Origin: DATATB01 sp036268995
Lineage (GTDB): Bacteria > Planctomycetota > Planctomycetia > Pirellulales > PNKZ01
Direction of reading: 5' to 3'
NCBI GenBank assembly: GCA_036268995.1
Contig: DATATB010000163.1
Span: 1-64,000, forward strand
Length of the DNA stretch: 64,000 bases
Shown: positions 8,725-16,853 of the stretch, in pieces
Position numbering within the stretch: the stretch's first letter is position 1
Layout of the letters: every line of letters begins with the position of its first letter
Made by a program: the position numbers and the translations under genes
The notes under the pieces: generated by a model
Told to the model about the DNA's origin: nothing
The model's input: the letters and a program-made list of their open reading frames with translations, nothing else
Database searches by the model: none

Positions 8725-8890
8725 CGTGCAATCCGAATGGTGACGAATCGATTTTTTAGTCCGGCCGCTGGGCCGCATGCCCCGGCCGGCCGGATCCCTC
8801 CTATCAGAACAAACCGTCGACAAAACGGCCAGACCGGATGCCGCCACCGGCCGGTGTTTGACAGTCGCCGGCTATCGGCCGATCATGGCG

Positions 8891-8919
8891 GGAACTTTCT
8901 GCCTGCCGATCGCGTCCAA
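8891..8919 (+). promoter_or_regulatory. Candidate ECF-type promoter before the sigma gene
   Basis: GGAACTT (8891-8897), the classic -35 of many ECF sigma factors, is followed 16 bases later by GTCCAA (8914-8919), close to ECF -10 elements. Transcription would start around 8926, almost on the GTG start codon at 8928, giving an essentially leaderless message. Such placement fits autoregulation by the downstream sigma factor. This is a pattern match by eye only. Confidence 0.4.
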
Positions 8920-8927
8920 GGTCTGTC

Positions 8928-9521
8928 GTGAACGACGAACAGCTTATCGACGAGGCGCTGGCCGGCAACTCTGCCGCCTTTGGACGCCTGGTGCTCAAGT
9001 ACCAGGACCGGCTGTACCATGCCATGACCCAGATCCTTGGCTCGGCCGCCGATGCCGAGGACGTGGTGCAGGAGAGCTTTGTCCAGGCCTTCCTCAAGCT
9101 GGAGACGTTTCGCCGCTCGGCCTTGTTTTATACCTGGCTGTACCGCATCGCGGCCAACGCCGCCTGCACGCTGGCCCGGCGCCGCAGGCCAGCCCGCAGC
9201 GTCGAGCAAATGCGCGAGGCGGCGGTCGAGCCGGCCGACCGGGGCGAGTCGCCCTCCGGACGGCTCGAGCGGGCCGAACGTGCGGCACAATTGGAAGCGG
9301 CACTGGCCCGGCTGCCGCAAGAGTATCGCGAAGCGCTCGTGCTGCGCGAGATCGAGGGTTTCGATTATGGCACGATCGCCGGGCTGCTCGATCTGCCCAT
9401 CGGCACGGTCCGCAGCCGGCTGTTTCGGGCCCGCATGCAACTCCGCGAGCATTTGAAAGAACTCGATCCGTCCGAACCCCCCAAGGGATTGGCGGCGCCA
9501 ACCTCACCGACCAATCCATGA
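8928..9521 (+). CDS. ECF-type RNA polymerase sigma factor
   Basis: 197 aa, GTG start. Region 2 spans about residues 12-80 (AFGRLVLKYQDRLYHAMTQILG, then DAEDVVQESFVQAFLKLETFRR and FYTWLYRIAANAA, the standard ECF sigma-2 motifs). Region 4 spans about 120-175 (ALARLPQEYREALVLREIEGFDYGTIAGLL, then PIGTVRSRLFRARMQLRE). There is no extra C-terminal domain. The stop overlaps the start of the next gene by four bases (ATGA), so the pair is translationally coupled. The downstream product looks like its membrane anti-sigma partner. Candidate autoregulatory promoter at 8891-8919. Target genes are unknown. Confidence 0.93.
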   Translation: MNDEQLIDEALAGNSAAFGRLVLKYQDRLYHAMTQILGSAADAEDVVQESFVQAFLKLETFRRSALFYTWLYRIAANAACTLARRRRPARSVEQMREAAVEPADRGESPSGRLERAERAAQLEAALARLPQEYREALVLREIEGFDYGTIAGLLDLPIGTVRSRLFRARMQLREHLKELDPSEPPKGLAAPTSPTNP

Positions 9522-10714
9522 CCGATCACCAGACCCCACTTTCCGACGACGAACTGCTGAGCGCCTATCTCGACGGCGAGTTGGCCGGCGACGATCTGGC
9601 CCGGGCCGAGCGCCTGCTGGCCGAGCAGCCGGGCAGCCGGCAACTGTTGGACGATCTGCGGACGATCCGCGACGGGCTGCGGGCACTACCCGGCGGCCAG
9701 CTCGGCGAGGACTTTCCCCAGCGGGTGTTGCGCAAGGCCGAACGCCAGTTACTGACGGAATCGCAAGTGTCCGCCGCGATTCCGGCCGCTCATTCGCCAG
9801 CCCGATGGCGCAACAAGCGGCCCTGGATTTATGCGGCGGCTTCGCTGGCGGCGGGGCTGCTAATCGCGGTCGTGAGTTGGCCGCAACGGTCGATGAAAGC
9901 GCCGGCCTCGGCAGCCGACCATCCTGCCGCGGACAAGTTCGCCCACCACGCCCCGGCATCCTCCTCGCCGGCAAGTATGTATCCAGCAGCCGCGGCGAAA
10001 CCAACGATCGTGCCGGCTCCGCCTGAGAATCAAACCGGCCTGCAAGCCGCGTTGGCCCAGTGGGGTTTCAACTCGCAAGACGCCAATGAGATCGTCGACC
10101 AATTAAGCGCGAGCCAAAAGCACGAGCAACCGGCATCGGAAACCCCGCCGCTGATCGTGTGGTCGCTTGCCGTGAGTCCCGACGCGCTGGAGCACGAGGG
10201 GCTGGAGCGCGTGCTGGTACGCAACGAGCTTCGGGTGGTTGAACAACTGCCGCTACGAGGCGAAACGACTCTCGCAGTCGATGCGGCCAGCGCCACACGA
10301 CCGGCGGTCAAGCTATCGGTAGCCGGTGCGTCGGCAATTCATCCGCCAGTGATGGCTGTGCTGGCCACCGGCAGCCCCCAACAACTGGACGCCACACTGG
10401 CCGATCTCCGCTCGCGCTCGGACACTTTTCAGCAGGTCACGAACTTGGGCCGCCAGAGCCTGCCGGCGGGCGGTCGTACCGCAAAGCGAAAGTCGAGCCT
10501 CGCCTTGCAGCCTGGTCAAGCGAGCGGGGGTCAGGGCCAGGCCAAAAATCAGACGCCAACGGAAGCCAAAAACGCCCCGCGCTCACGTTCCCTGGGCGAA
10601 GTCCAAGGCCCCGCCGAGATGGTCTTGTTCATTCTGCGGCGTGCCGAGCCGACCAGTCCCGCGACCACCAGCGAATCGGGCAAGGCAGCCAAGCCGGCAG
10701 CGGACAAAGATTGA
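9518..10714 (+). CDS. Membrane-anchored anti-sigma factor
   Basis: 398 aa from the ATG that overlaps the sigma stop; the frame is open further upstream through the sigma gene but is not used. Residues 7-55 (LSDDELLSAYLDGELAGDDLARAERLL...LLDDLRTIRDGLRALPGG) have the form of the cytoplasmic anti-sigma helix bundle. The zinc-binding His-x3-Cys-x2-Cys of ZAS proteins is absent, with AEQPGSRQL where the cysteines would be. One transmembrane segment follows at about 108-125 (WIYAAASLAAGLLIAVVSW), then an Ala/Pro-rich, presumably periplasmic region of about 270 residues without a recognised domain. It should hold the sigma factor until an envelope signal releases it. Confidence 0.85.
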   Translation: MTDHQTPLSDDELLSAYLDGELAGDDLARAERLLAEQPGSRQLLDDLRTIRDGLRALPGGQLGEDFPQRVLRKAERQLLTESQVSAAIPAAHSPARWRNKRPWIYAAASLAAGLLIAVVSWPQRSMKAPASAADHPAADKFAHHAPASSSPASMYPAAAAKPTIVPAPPENQTGLQAALAQWGFNSQDANEIVDQLSASQKHEQPASETPPLIVWSLAVSPDALEHEGLERVLVRNELRVVEQLPLRGETTLAVDAASATRPAVKLSVAGASAIHPPVMAVLATGSPQQLDATLADLRSRSDTFQQVTNLGRQSLPAGGRTAKRKSSLALQPGQASGGQGQAKNQTPTEAKNAPRSRSLGEVQGPAEMVLFILRRAEPTSPATTSESGKAAKPAADKD

Positions 10715-10720
10715 TCCTGT

Positions 10721-10744
10721 CGGAAATCTCACGATTTCCGCTAC
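10721..10744 (+). repeat. Palindromic repeat, copy 1 (CGGAANTC family)
   Basis: CGGAAATC, loop TCAC, GATTTCCG, followed by CTAC. It lies seven bases after the anti-sigma stop, in the convergent gap with the PilZ gene. Two further copies (29223-29246, 29274-29297) differ at one stem position with compensation on the other arm, so the hairpin itself is conserved. Likely a bidirectional 3'-end structure or a REP-like repeat. Confidence 0.65.
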
Positions 10745-10777
10745 GAGGTGGCGAGCCGAGCGCCAGGCACGACGTGG

Positions 10778-11218
10778 TCACATACCGGGCCGGTAGCAGA
10801 CCACGTCTTTCAATTCGGGCCATTCGTCGACGTTGACGACCTCGTCCATGACGAGCCCCAGCTTGTAGCAGCCCAGCGCCAGTGGGTCGCGATACAGCAC
10901 ACGGGCGCGGACGAAGCTTAACTCGCTCTTGCCCGGAAAGCCGACAAACAGGTCGTCACCGGCGAGCGACCGGTTCACGATCAGCGAAATGCCCATGGAC
11001 GAAATATTTTTCGTCATGGTTGCAAAGGCGGCATCCGGCACCGGTCGGCCATCGGCGCAAGGCACGACGGCCACGACGATGGCGGTATCGATCCGTTCGT
11101 CGCGCCGGCGTTCGGCCTGATTTTCTGCCTGGAGGACACTCAGCAGCAGCCGTTCGACCTGGCTGAATTTCGAATTTTTCTTCGGTTTTTCTTGCGTGGT
11201 CATGTCGGGCATGGTCAT
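10778..11218 (-). CDS. PilZ-domain protein (cyclic di-GMP binding)
   Basis: 146 aa from the ATG at 11218; a GTG five codons upstream (11233) is an alternative. A charged N-terminus (about 1-35) precedes a PilZ domain. The two ligand motifs are intact: R38-x3-R42 in AERRRDERID and N71-x-S73-x2-G76 in KNISSMGIS. Later strands are FVRARVLYRDPLALGCYKLGLVMD. PilZ proteins bind cyclic di-GMP and pass the signal to motility, polymer or regulatory partners. No output domain is attached, so this is a stand-alone receptor. It is transcribed away from the kinase island and toward the anti-sigma gene. Confidence 0.85.
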   Translation of the reverse strand: MTMPDMTTQEKPKKNSKFSQVERLLLSVLQAENQAERRRDERIDTAIVVAVVPCADGRPVPDAAFATMTKNISSMGISLIVNRSLAGDDLFVGFPGKSELSFVRARVLYRDPLALGCYKLGLVMDEVVNVDEWPELKDVVCYRPGM

Positions 11219-11404
11219 AGCAGAGCGGGGCACGCGGGACGCTGGCCGGCGACGCGCCGGAGACAGTGGGACCCACCTAAAAGGTAGCCCTCGATTTTCG
11301 CTCTCACAAACCCGGATTCGCCGATACCCCCCGTTTTTCTGCCTGCCGCCGCTACAACCGGCTCCTATGATTCAACTAGGAGAGGGAGCGCGTGCGCGGC
11401 TTGA

Positions 11405-12595
11405 ATGATTTGGCCGCTTCGAAAAAAGACGCGCTCGTTGACAGCGATGACGCGATCGCCCATCCAAGTTTTGCTGGTTGAAGACAACCCTATCGATTGT
11501 CGGCTCATCCGCGGACTGCTCGACGAGCATCCCAGCCAGACCTTCTCAGTCCGCTGTGCCGACCGTTTGCAGACTGCCGGCGAGCAGTTGCGCAGTTCGC
11601 CTGCCGACGTCGTGCTGCTGGACCTCACGCTGCCCGACGCCACCGGCTTGGAAACGTTCGATCTCGTGCATCGGCAGCATGGGCATTTGCCGATCGTGAT
11701 TCTGACGGGCGTCGAGGACGAGATCCTGGCGGCCACGGCCATCGAGCGCGGCGCCCAAGACTATCTGCTCAAAGGCCAGGTGGATCGCAACTCGCTGGCG
11801 CGAGCCTTGCGCTACGCAATCGAGCGCAAGCGGGGCGCCGAGGCGATTCACCGTCTCAACGAGGAATTGGAGCAGCGGGTGTTGGAACGCACGCGCGAGC
11901 TGACGGCCAGCAATCGCGAGCTCGAGGCCTTTTGTCGATCCGTGGCCCACGACCTGCGCGCTCCGTTGCGGGCCATCGACGGCTTCAGCCGGGCGCTGGA
12001 ACCTCACGGACAACAATTGGACGAGCAAGGCCGCAGCTATTTGCGCCGCGTGCGCGAGGCCACCCGGCGCATGTCCCTGATGATTGACGCCATGCTCAAA
12101 ATGTCGAGCGTGGCGCGCTGCCCGATGCGCCGCCAGCGGATCGACTTGTCGGCCCTGGCTCACAAAGTCATCGCCGAACTCGAATCGCCAGGCCAGGCGC
12201 CGCCGGTCGAATGGATCGTGGTCGACGGATTGCATACCTGCGGCGATGTCCAACTGCTGTGGATGGTGCTGGAAAACCTGTTGGACAATGCCTGCAAATT
12301 CTCGCGCCACGAACGCTATCCGCGCGTCGAGCTGGGCAGCAGCGGGCCGGGTGAATTCTTCGTTCGCGACAACGGCGTCGGCTTCGACATGGCCTTTGCC
12401 GACAAGCTGTTCACCCCGTTCGAACGTTTGCACGGCGAAAAGTTCGAGGGCATCGGCATCGGGCTGGCCACCACCGAACGGATCGTCTCACGGCATGGGG
12501 GGCGGATTTGGGCCGAAAGCATGCCCGGCCAGGGCGCCGTGTTTCACTTTACCCTTCCCGATAAAAGCGGCGACTCCACCTCGCCGCGAGGCTGA
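11405..12595 (+). CDS. Receiver-histidine kinase (REC-HisKA-HATPase)
   Basis: 396 aa. An N-terminal receiver (about 19-135) has LLVEDNPID, phospho-acceptor D73 (VVLLDLTLPD), T101 and K123 (LLKGQ). A coiled linker (ELEQRVLERTRELTASNRELEAF) leads to the HisKA box with H182 (SVAHDLRAPLRAIDGFS), then the ATPase domain with N-box ENLLDNACKFS, G1 FVRDNGVGFD, F box FTPFERLHG and G2 GIGIGLA. It is cytoplasmic, without membrane helices. The domain order suggests that an upstream phosphoryl signal at the receiver controls the kinase. The adjacent single-domain regulator (12601) is the likely phosphate acceptor. The start is uncertain: an ATG at 11447 would also keep the whole receiver. Confidence 0.92.
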   Translation: MIWPLRKKTRSLTAMTRSPIQVLLVEDNPIDCRLIRGLLDEHPSQTFSVRCADRLQTAGEQLRSSPADVVLLDLTLPDATGLETFDLVHRQHGHLPIVILTGVEDEILAATAIERGAQDYLLKGQVDRNSLARALRYAIERKRGAEAIHRLNEELEQRVLERTRELTASNRELEAFCRSVAHDLRAPLRAIDGFSRALEPHGQQLDEQGRSYLRRVREATRRMSLMIDAMLKMSSVARCPMRRQRIDLSALAHKVIAELESPGQAPPVEWIVVDGLHTCGDVQLLWMVLENLLDNACKFSRHERYPRVELGSSGPGEFFVRDNGVGFDMAFADKLFTPFERLHGEKFEGIGIGLATTERIVSRHGGRIWAESMPGQGAVFHFTLPDKSGDSTSPRG

Positions 12596-12600
12596 ACATC

Positions 12601-13083
12601 ATGACCACGAGCGCCCCCGTAATCCTGCTGGCCGAAGACGATCCGAACGACGAGGACTTGATCCGCCTGGCGCTGGGCGAGAGCGGCTTGCACTACTGCC
12701 TGGACGTCGTGCGCGACGGCGTCGAAGTGATCGATTACCTGTTTGCCACCGGCGTCCACGGCGGCCGCAATCGGTCTCGACTGCCGCGCCTGCTGCTGTT
12801 GGACCTCAAAATGCCTCGCATGAACGGGCTGCAGGTCCTGCAAATGCTGCGGCGCGTTCGCGTGGGCGACGGCATCCACCTGCCGCCGGTCGTGGCCTTG
12901 ACCTCATCCAGCGAAGACCACGACATCAACGAAGCCTATCGCTGGGGGGCGCATAGCTACATCTGCAAGCCGGTGGCCTTCGAGCAGTTCAGCCGCTGCG
13001 TACAGCAAGTCGCCCGTTATTGGCTTGAACTCAACCAGCCGCCTCAAGGCCACGGCCGCGCCGAAGTCATGGCGCTGGCCTGA
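12601..13083 (+). CDS. Single-domain response regulator (Rcp1-like)
   Basis: 160 aa, one receiver domain only. The acidic pair is D13/D14 (LLAEDDPND), the phospho-acceptor is D68 (LLLLDLKMPRMNGLQVL), T101 lies in ALTSSSED, and K123 in YICKPV. The long loop between beta-3 and the acceptor (ATGVHGGRNRSRLP) and the C-terminal extension RYWLELNQPP are typical of Rcp1-type regulators that work with cytoplasmic kinases. No DNA-binding domain, so it must act by protein contact or in a phosphorelay. Its ATG follows the kinase stop by five bases, so the two are one operon and likely cognate. Confidence 0.92.
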   Translation: MTTSAPVILLAEDDPNDEDLIRLALGESGLHYCLDVVRDGVEVIDYLFATGVHGGRNRSRLPRLLLLDLKMPRMNGLQVLQMLRRVRVGDGIHLPPVVALTSSSEDHDINEAYRWGAHSYICKPVAFEQFSRCVQQVARYWLELNQPPQGHGRAEVMALA

Positions 13084-13261
13084 CTGCGGAATCGGTTCGC
13101 GCTCACGTTTTAAGGCACATGAATGTGCCGGCTATTTTGGCGTGCGCGCAGCGGCGCTCGATGTCGGCCGCCGTTTCTTGCTGTTTGGCACGCAGGCTGC
13201 TTGTCTGACCTCCCCGTTGGCCCGACACGGAAACACCTAAGACACTCGGGGAGACATAGCC

Positions 13262-13432
13262 ATGTTGTACTGGTCGCTGTTGTTTTTGATTGTGGCAATC
13301 GTGGCGGCAATTTTTGGCTTCGGCGGCCTGGCTGCCGGCGCCGCGAACATTGCGCAGGTGCTGTTCGTGATTTTCCTGGTGCTGTTCGTGATCAGCCTGT
13401 TGACGGGCTGGACACGGCGGCCGCTGCCTTAG
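13262..13432 (+). CDS. DUF1328-type small membrane protein
   Basis: 56 aa. It begins MLYWSLLFLIVAIVAAIFGF and continues GGLAAGAANIAQVLFVIFLVLFVISLL, the pattern of the DUF1328/YtjA family: two hydrophobic helices with the FGFGG and A-x2-IAQ signatures. The Shine-Dalgarno-like GGGGAG lies about 8 bases before the ATG. The role of the family is not established; members are often stress-associated. It sits in a gap of the signalling island with another tiny membrane gene 57 bases downstream. Confidence 0.88.
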   Translation: MLYWSLLFLIVAIVAAIFGFGGLAAGAANIAQVLFVIFLVLFVISLLTGWTRRPLP

Positions 13433-13489
13433 GTTGAACACTGGCAGGCGGTCTGGACTGGGAGAATTCAACTACACTGGGGTGCGACA

Positions 13490-13603
13490 ATGCGACGCGA
13501 ATTAACCGAACGGGCAGGTAAAATTGGGTACGTGATCTTGTGGCTGCTGGGAGTGCCGCTGCCGATTCTCTTGATTGCCGCCGCCATTCGCGGTTGCAAC
13601 TGA
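13490..13603 (+). CDS. 37-aa hydrophobic peptide
   Basis: Starts MRRELTERAGKIGYVILWLL and ends ILLIAAAIRGCN, then TGA. A basic N-terminus is followed by a single transmembrane helix with a PLP turn (GVPLPILLIAAAI). Very small one-helix proteins of this form are common in bacteria near DUF1328 genes and are often unannotated. There is no strong ribosome site, so confidence rests on the clean hydrophobic composition and its position just after the DUF1328 gene. The function is unknown. Confidence 0.6.
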   Translation: MRRELTERAGKIGYVILWLLGVPLPILLIAAAIRGCN

Positions 13604-13881
13604 CGCGGCGCGAGGCCCGGCATATTGGCCGATTCAAAGCGTCGCGCGGCATCGAGCCCACAAGGCCGGAGCCGCGCGGCGCTTTTCTTTTGCGCGCCGG
13701 GTTCCCCATCGTGCTGGCATCCGCCCGGGGTCGCCCCTCGATTTGGCCGATGGGCTGGCAAATCGGCCAGTTGTCCGTCTCGAAACCAATCTGAATCGGT
13801 CGCAAGCATTGGCTGCCGAGCCGTTTCCGCGTAAATTTCAGTTTAACGAACAGGCTCCAGCCCCCGACACTCGTTCCACTC

Positions 13882-14325
13882 ATGCTTTCGCAAACACTCG
13901 AATACGCCTTGCGTGCCATGGTCTTTTTGGCCAGCCGCGAGGGCCAATCCTGTCCAACGGAACAGATTGCTAAGGCCACGAAAGTGCCCAGCGCCTATTT
14001 GTCCAAGGTCATGCAGAACCTGCAGCGATCCGGGCTGGTGTCCAGCCAGCGCGGGGTACACGGCGGCTTTACGCTGGCCCGGGCGCCGGACGTTTTGACG
14101 ATTCTCGAGGTGGTCGAAGCGGTGGAGCCGATCGGGCGCATCCGGACGTGCCCGTTGGGGTTGGAGACCCACGGCGTCAATCTGTGCCCGCTGCACCGCC
14201 GGCTGGACGATGCGCTAGCCCACGTCGAGCGCGCCTTCGGCGCGACCACGCTGGCCGAAGTTTTGGCGGAACCGACCACCAGCATCCCGCTGTGCGAATT
14301 CCCCAGTCGCGATATCTCCCAGTAA
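13882..14325 (+). CDS. Rrf2-family transcriptional regulator
   Basis: 147 aa. An N-terminal winged helix-turn-helix (residues 1-70: LSQTLEYALRAMVFLASREG, IAKATKVPSAYLSKVMQNLQRSGLVSSQRGVHGGFTLAR) is the standard Rrf2 fold, as in IscR and NsrR. Iron-sulphur members have three cysteines spaced C-x5-C-x5-C. Here C90 and C102 match the outer two in spacing, but the middle position is T96, with H97 next to it. Extra cysteines are at 24 and 138. It may therefore bind a cluster with altered ligands, act as a thiol sensor, or bind none. It stands ten bases before the CHASE3 kinase gene, with which it may share a transcript. Confidence 0.9.
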   Translation: MLSQTLEYALRAMVFLASREGQSCPTEQIAKATKVPSAYLSKVMQNLQRSGLVSSQRGVHGGFTLARAPDVLTILEVVEAVEPIGRIRTCPLGLETHGVNLCPLHRRLDDALAHVERAFGATTLAEVLAEPTTSIPLCEFPSRDISQ

Positions 14326-14334
14326 GGCGCATGC

Positions 14335-16290
14335 ATGGATTGGTCGGGTAGCCGGCGCATCATCCTTGGCTTTACGGTGGCGATCATCTTGTTCGTCATC
14401 AATGCCGTGGTTTCGTACAGCAATATCGTGGCGCTGTCCGAAAACGACCGCTGGGTTTCGCACACCTACCAGGTGCTCGGCGAGTTGGAGGGGCTGATGT
14501 CGACGGTCAAGGACGTCGAAAGCAACCAGCGCGGCTATCTCCTCACGCAAATGCCGCGCTATCTCGAGCCGTACCGGGCGGCGATCGAGGCCACGCGGGC
14601 CCGCATGGCCAGGCTCAAGCAGTTGACCGCCGATAATTCCCAGCAGCAGCAAACGCTGACGGAGCTCGATCGCGAGCTCGAAGCACGCATCGACTACCTG
14701 GCGCGCACCATGGAATTGGTCAAGAAACAGGGGCTACCCACCTTGCGCGATTCGAAACGAATCGAGGAAGGTCAGCAGCTCATGGACGCGGTGCGTAACC
14801 ACATCCATGTGCTCATGGCCACCGAGCAGGAGTTGCTTCGGGCCCGGTCGGTGGAATCTGCCCAGCGCTACGACCGCACCCTGGCGACCGTGATCCTTGC
14901 CACGCTGCTGGGGCTGGTCCTGACGGGCGCGGGCTTCGCCCTGTTGCGCACCTACCTGGCCGGCCAAAAGGCGGCAGCCGACCAGTTGCAGGCGGCCCAC
15001 GATGAACTGGAAAATCGGGTCCGCGACCGGACGGCCGACCTGGCGGCCATCAATCGCGCGCTGGAGTCCGAAGTCACCGCCCGGCAGCGGATTGCCGAAC
15101 AATTGGAGCGCACGCATCAGGATCTGCAATTCTCCAACGCGCGGCTGGCCGCGATCCTCGAAGGCACCAGCGACCAGATTGCGGCGCTGGATCTGTCCGG
15201 CCGGTTCATCATGTTCAACCAGGCCTACGTCGTGCACTTTGAGCGGCTGTTTGACTGCCAACCCGAATTGGGGCATAGCCTGGCCGGCGAAGTGCCGGCC
15301 GAACACGGCGCCCACGACCGCAAACTCGCACTCTGGAAGCGGGCCTTGGCAGGCGACGAGTTTACGGTCACCGAAGACTTCGGCGTGGTGGGCGAGGGTC
15401 AGCGATTCTTCGAAATCACATTCGGCTCGGTCCGCGACGCCCAGGGCCACAGGATCGGCGCTTCGCATATTGGCCGCGACGTCACGGCGCGCATCCTCGC
15501 CGAGCGGCAGCTCAAAGCCTCGACCGAACAGCTCAAGCGCAGTAATCGCGAGCTGGAGGAATTCGCCGGCGTCGCCTCTCACGATCTCCAAGAACCGCTG
15601 CGCAAGATCCAAGCCTTCGGCGATCGGCTCGAAACGCAGTGCACCGCCCAACTCGGCGACCAGGGCCGCGACTATCTGGGCCGCATGCTCCAGGCCTCCA
15701 CCCGCATGCGCACGCTGATCAACGACCTGTTGACCTTCAGCCGGATCAGCACCCGGACGATGCCGTTCGACAAGCTCGACCTCGCGCGCGTTGCCCAGGA
15801 AGTGGTCTCGGACCTCGACGAACGGATCCGACAAACGGGGGGGCAGGTCGTCATCGGCAAGTTGCCGGTGATCCATGCCGACCCGTTGCAAATGCGGCAA
15901 TTGCTGCAAAACCTGATCGGCAATGCGCTGAAGTTTCACCAGCCCGGTCACCCACCCGTGGTCCGCGTCGAGGCCCACGTTGGTAGTACTGAAGACAAGC
16001 CGGTCGATGGCCAAGCGGCGACGCGAACCTGCCAACTGGTTGTCAGCGACAATGGGATCGGTTTTGATATCAAGTATCTCGATCGCATCTTCAACGTGTT
16101 CCAACGGCTGCACGGTCGCGCCGAATACGAAGGCACCGGCATGGGATTGGCCATTTGTCGCAAAATCGTCGAACGTCACCGAGGCACCATCACGGCCACC
16201 AGCCAGCCTGGCAGCGGTGCGTCCTTCGTCGTGACGCTGCCCCTCGAACAAACTGACCTCGGAGATCATCAGCATGGAGAAGCCGCCTAA
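14335..16290 (+). CDS. CHASE3-PAS sensor histidine kinase
   Basis: 651 aa. Transmembrane helix 1 is at about 9-29. An extracytoplasmic CHASE3-type helical domain spans about 38-180 (VSHTYQVLGELEGLMSTVKDVESNQRGYLLT, with RGYL/VESNQRGY typical of CHASE3), and helix 2 is at about 183-206. A coiled coil (215-265), a PAS domain (about 270-390, IAALDLSGRFIMFNQAYV) and HisKA with H416 (GVASHDLQEPLRKIQAFGDRL) follow. The ATPase domain has LLQNLIGNALKFH, VVSDNGIGFD, FNVFQRLHG and GTGMGLAICRKIVERH. It senses an unknown envelope signal. It overlaps the next gene by 17 bases and follows the Rrf2 gene by nine, with AAGGCG before its ATG. Confidence 0.94.
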   Translation: MDWSGSRRIILGFTVAIILFVINAVVSYSNIVALSENDRWVSHTYQVLGELEGLMSTVKDVESNQRGYLLTQMPRYLEPYRAAIEATRARMARLKQLTADNSQQQQTLTELDRELEARIDYLARTMELVKKQGLPTLRDSKRIEEGQQLMDAVRNHIHVLMATEQELLRARSVESAQRYDRTLATVILATLLGLVLTGAGFALLRTYLAGQKAAADQLQAAHDELENRVRDRTADLAAINRALESEVTARQRIAEQLERTHQDLQFSNARLAAILEGTSDQIAALDLSGRFIMFNQAYVVHFERLFDCQPELGHSLAGEVPAEHGAHDRKLALWKRALAGDEFTVTEDFGVVGEGQRFFEITFGSVRDAQGHRIGASHIGRDVTARILAERQLKASTEQLKRSNRELEEFAGVASHDLQEPLRKIQAFGDRLETQCTAQLGDQGRDYLGRMLQASTRMRTLINDLLTFSRISTRTMPFDKLDLARVAQEVVSDLDERIRQTGGQVVIGKLPVIHADPLQMRQLLQNLIGNALKFHQPGHPPVVRVEAHVGSTEDKPVDGQAATRTCQLVVSDNGIGFDIKYLDRIFNVFQRLHGRAEYEGTGMGLAICRKIVERHRGTITATSQPGSGASFVVTLPLEQTDLGDHQHGEAA

Positions 16291-16729
16291 ACCCATTACG
16301 ATTCTTATGGCCGACGACGATGCCGATGATCGGCAGATGACCAAGGAGGCTTTCGACGAAAGTCGTCTGGTGAACGACCTGCGTTTCGTGGAAGATGGCG
16401 AAGAACTGCTGGATTACTTGCACCATCGGGGCAAGTATACCGACCCGGCCAGTAGTCCCCGGCCGGGCTTGATCCTGCTCGACTTGAACATGCCCCGCAA
16501 AGACGGGCGGGAAGCACTCAAGGAAATCAAGGCGGACGCAAGCCTGCGGAAAATCCGCGTGGTCGTGCTGACCACGTCAAAAGCCGAAGAAGATATTATG
16601 CGCAGCTACGACTTGAGCGCCGCCTCGTACATCACCAAGCCGGTGACGTTCGCCGCGATGCTCGAAACCGTCAAAACGCTGGGCAAATACTGGCTTGAGA
16701 TTGTGGCTCTGCCCGACAATGGAACTTAG
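16274..16729 (+). CDS. Single-domain response regulator (Rcp1-like)
   Basis: 151 aa receiver. Acidic residues are in LMADDDADD, the acceptor is D70 (LILLDLNMPRKDGREAL), then VVVLTTSKAEED and K122 (YITKPV); it ends with LGKYWLEIVALP, as in the regulator at 12601. Its start lies within the last 17 bases of the CHASE3 kinase, so the two are translationally coupled and likely cognate. No output domain. The stop codon lies inside the first copy of a 22-base tandem repeat (16721-16762), so the last residues NGT are partly repeat-derived. Confidence 0.93.
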   Translation: MEKPPKPITILMADDDADDRQMTKEAFDESRLVNDLRFVEDGEELLDYLHHRGKYTDPASSPRPGLILLDLNMPRKDGREALKEIKADASLRKIRVVVLTTSKAEEDIMRSYDLSAASYITKPVTFAAMLETVKTLGKYWLEIVALPDNGT

Positions 16730-16762
16730 GGCAACCGGCCGGGGAACTTAGGGCAACCGGCC
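16721..16762 (+). repeat. 22-base tandem duplication across a stop codon
   Basis: GGAACTTAGGGCAACCGGCC occurs at 16721-16740 and again at 16743-16762. A degraded third unit (CCTAGGGCGACCAGC) follows to about 16779. The first copy carries the TAG stop of the response regulator. Confidence 0.75.
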
Positions 16763-16853
16763 AGCCTAGGGCGACCAGCTAGCTCAGGCTAGCCAGCGGT
16801 TTCGTGGCACAGCGCGGGGCGCAAGACGACGGATTCTGCAGGAGATGCAAGCG

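Noticed and set aside
7024..8931. 635-codon plus-strand ORF across the OPT gene
   Set aside because: Antisense to a gene with clear OPT family motifs; the translation is His/Arg/Asp-rich with no domain.
8777..9517. Upstream extension of the anti-sigma frame through the sigma gene
   Set aside because: The extension runs in another frame across well-conserved sigma coding sequence; the ATG at 9518 with the four-base overlap is the natural start.
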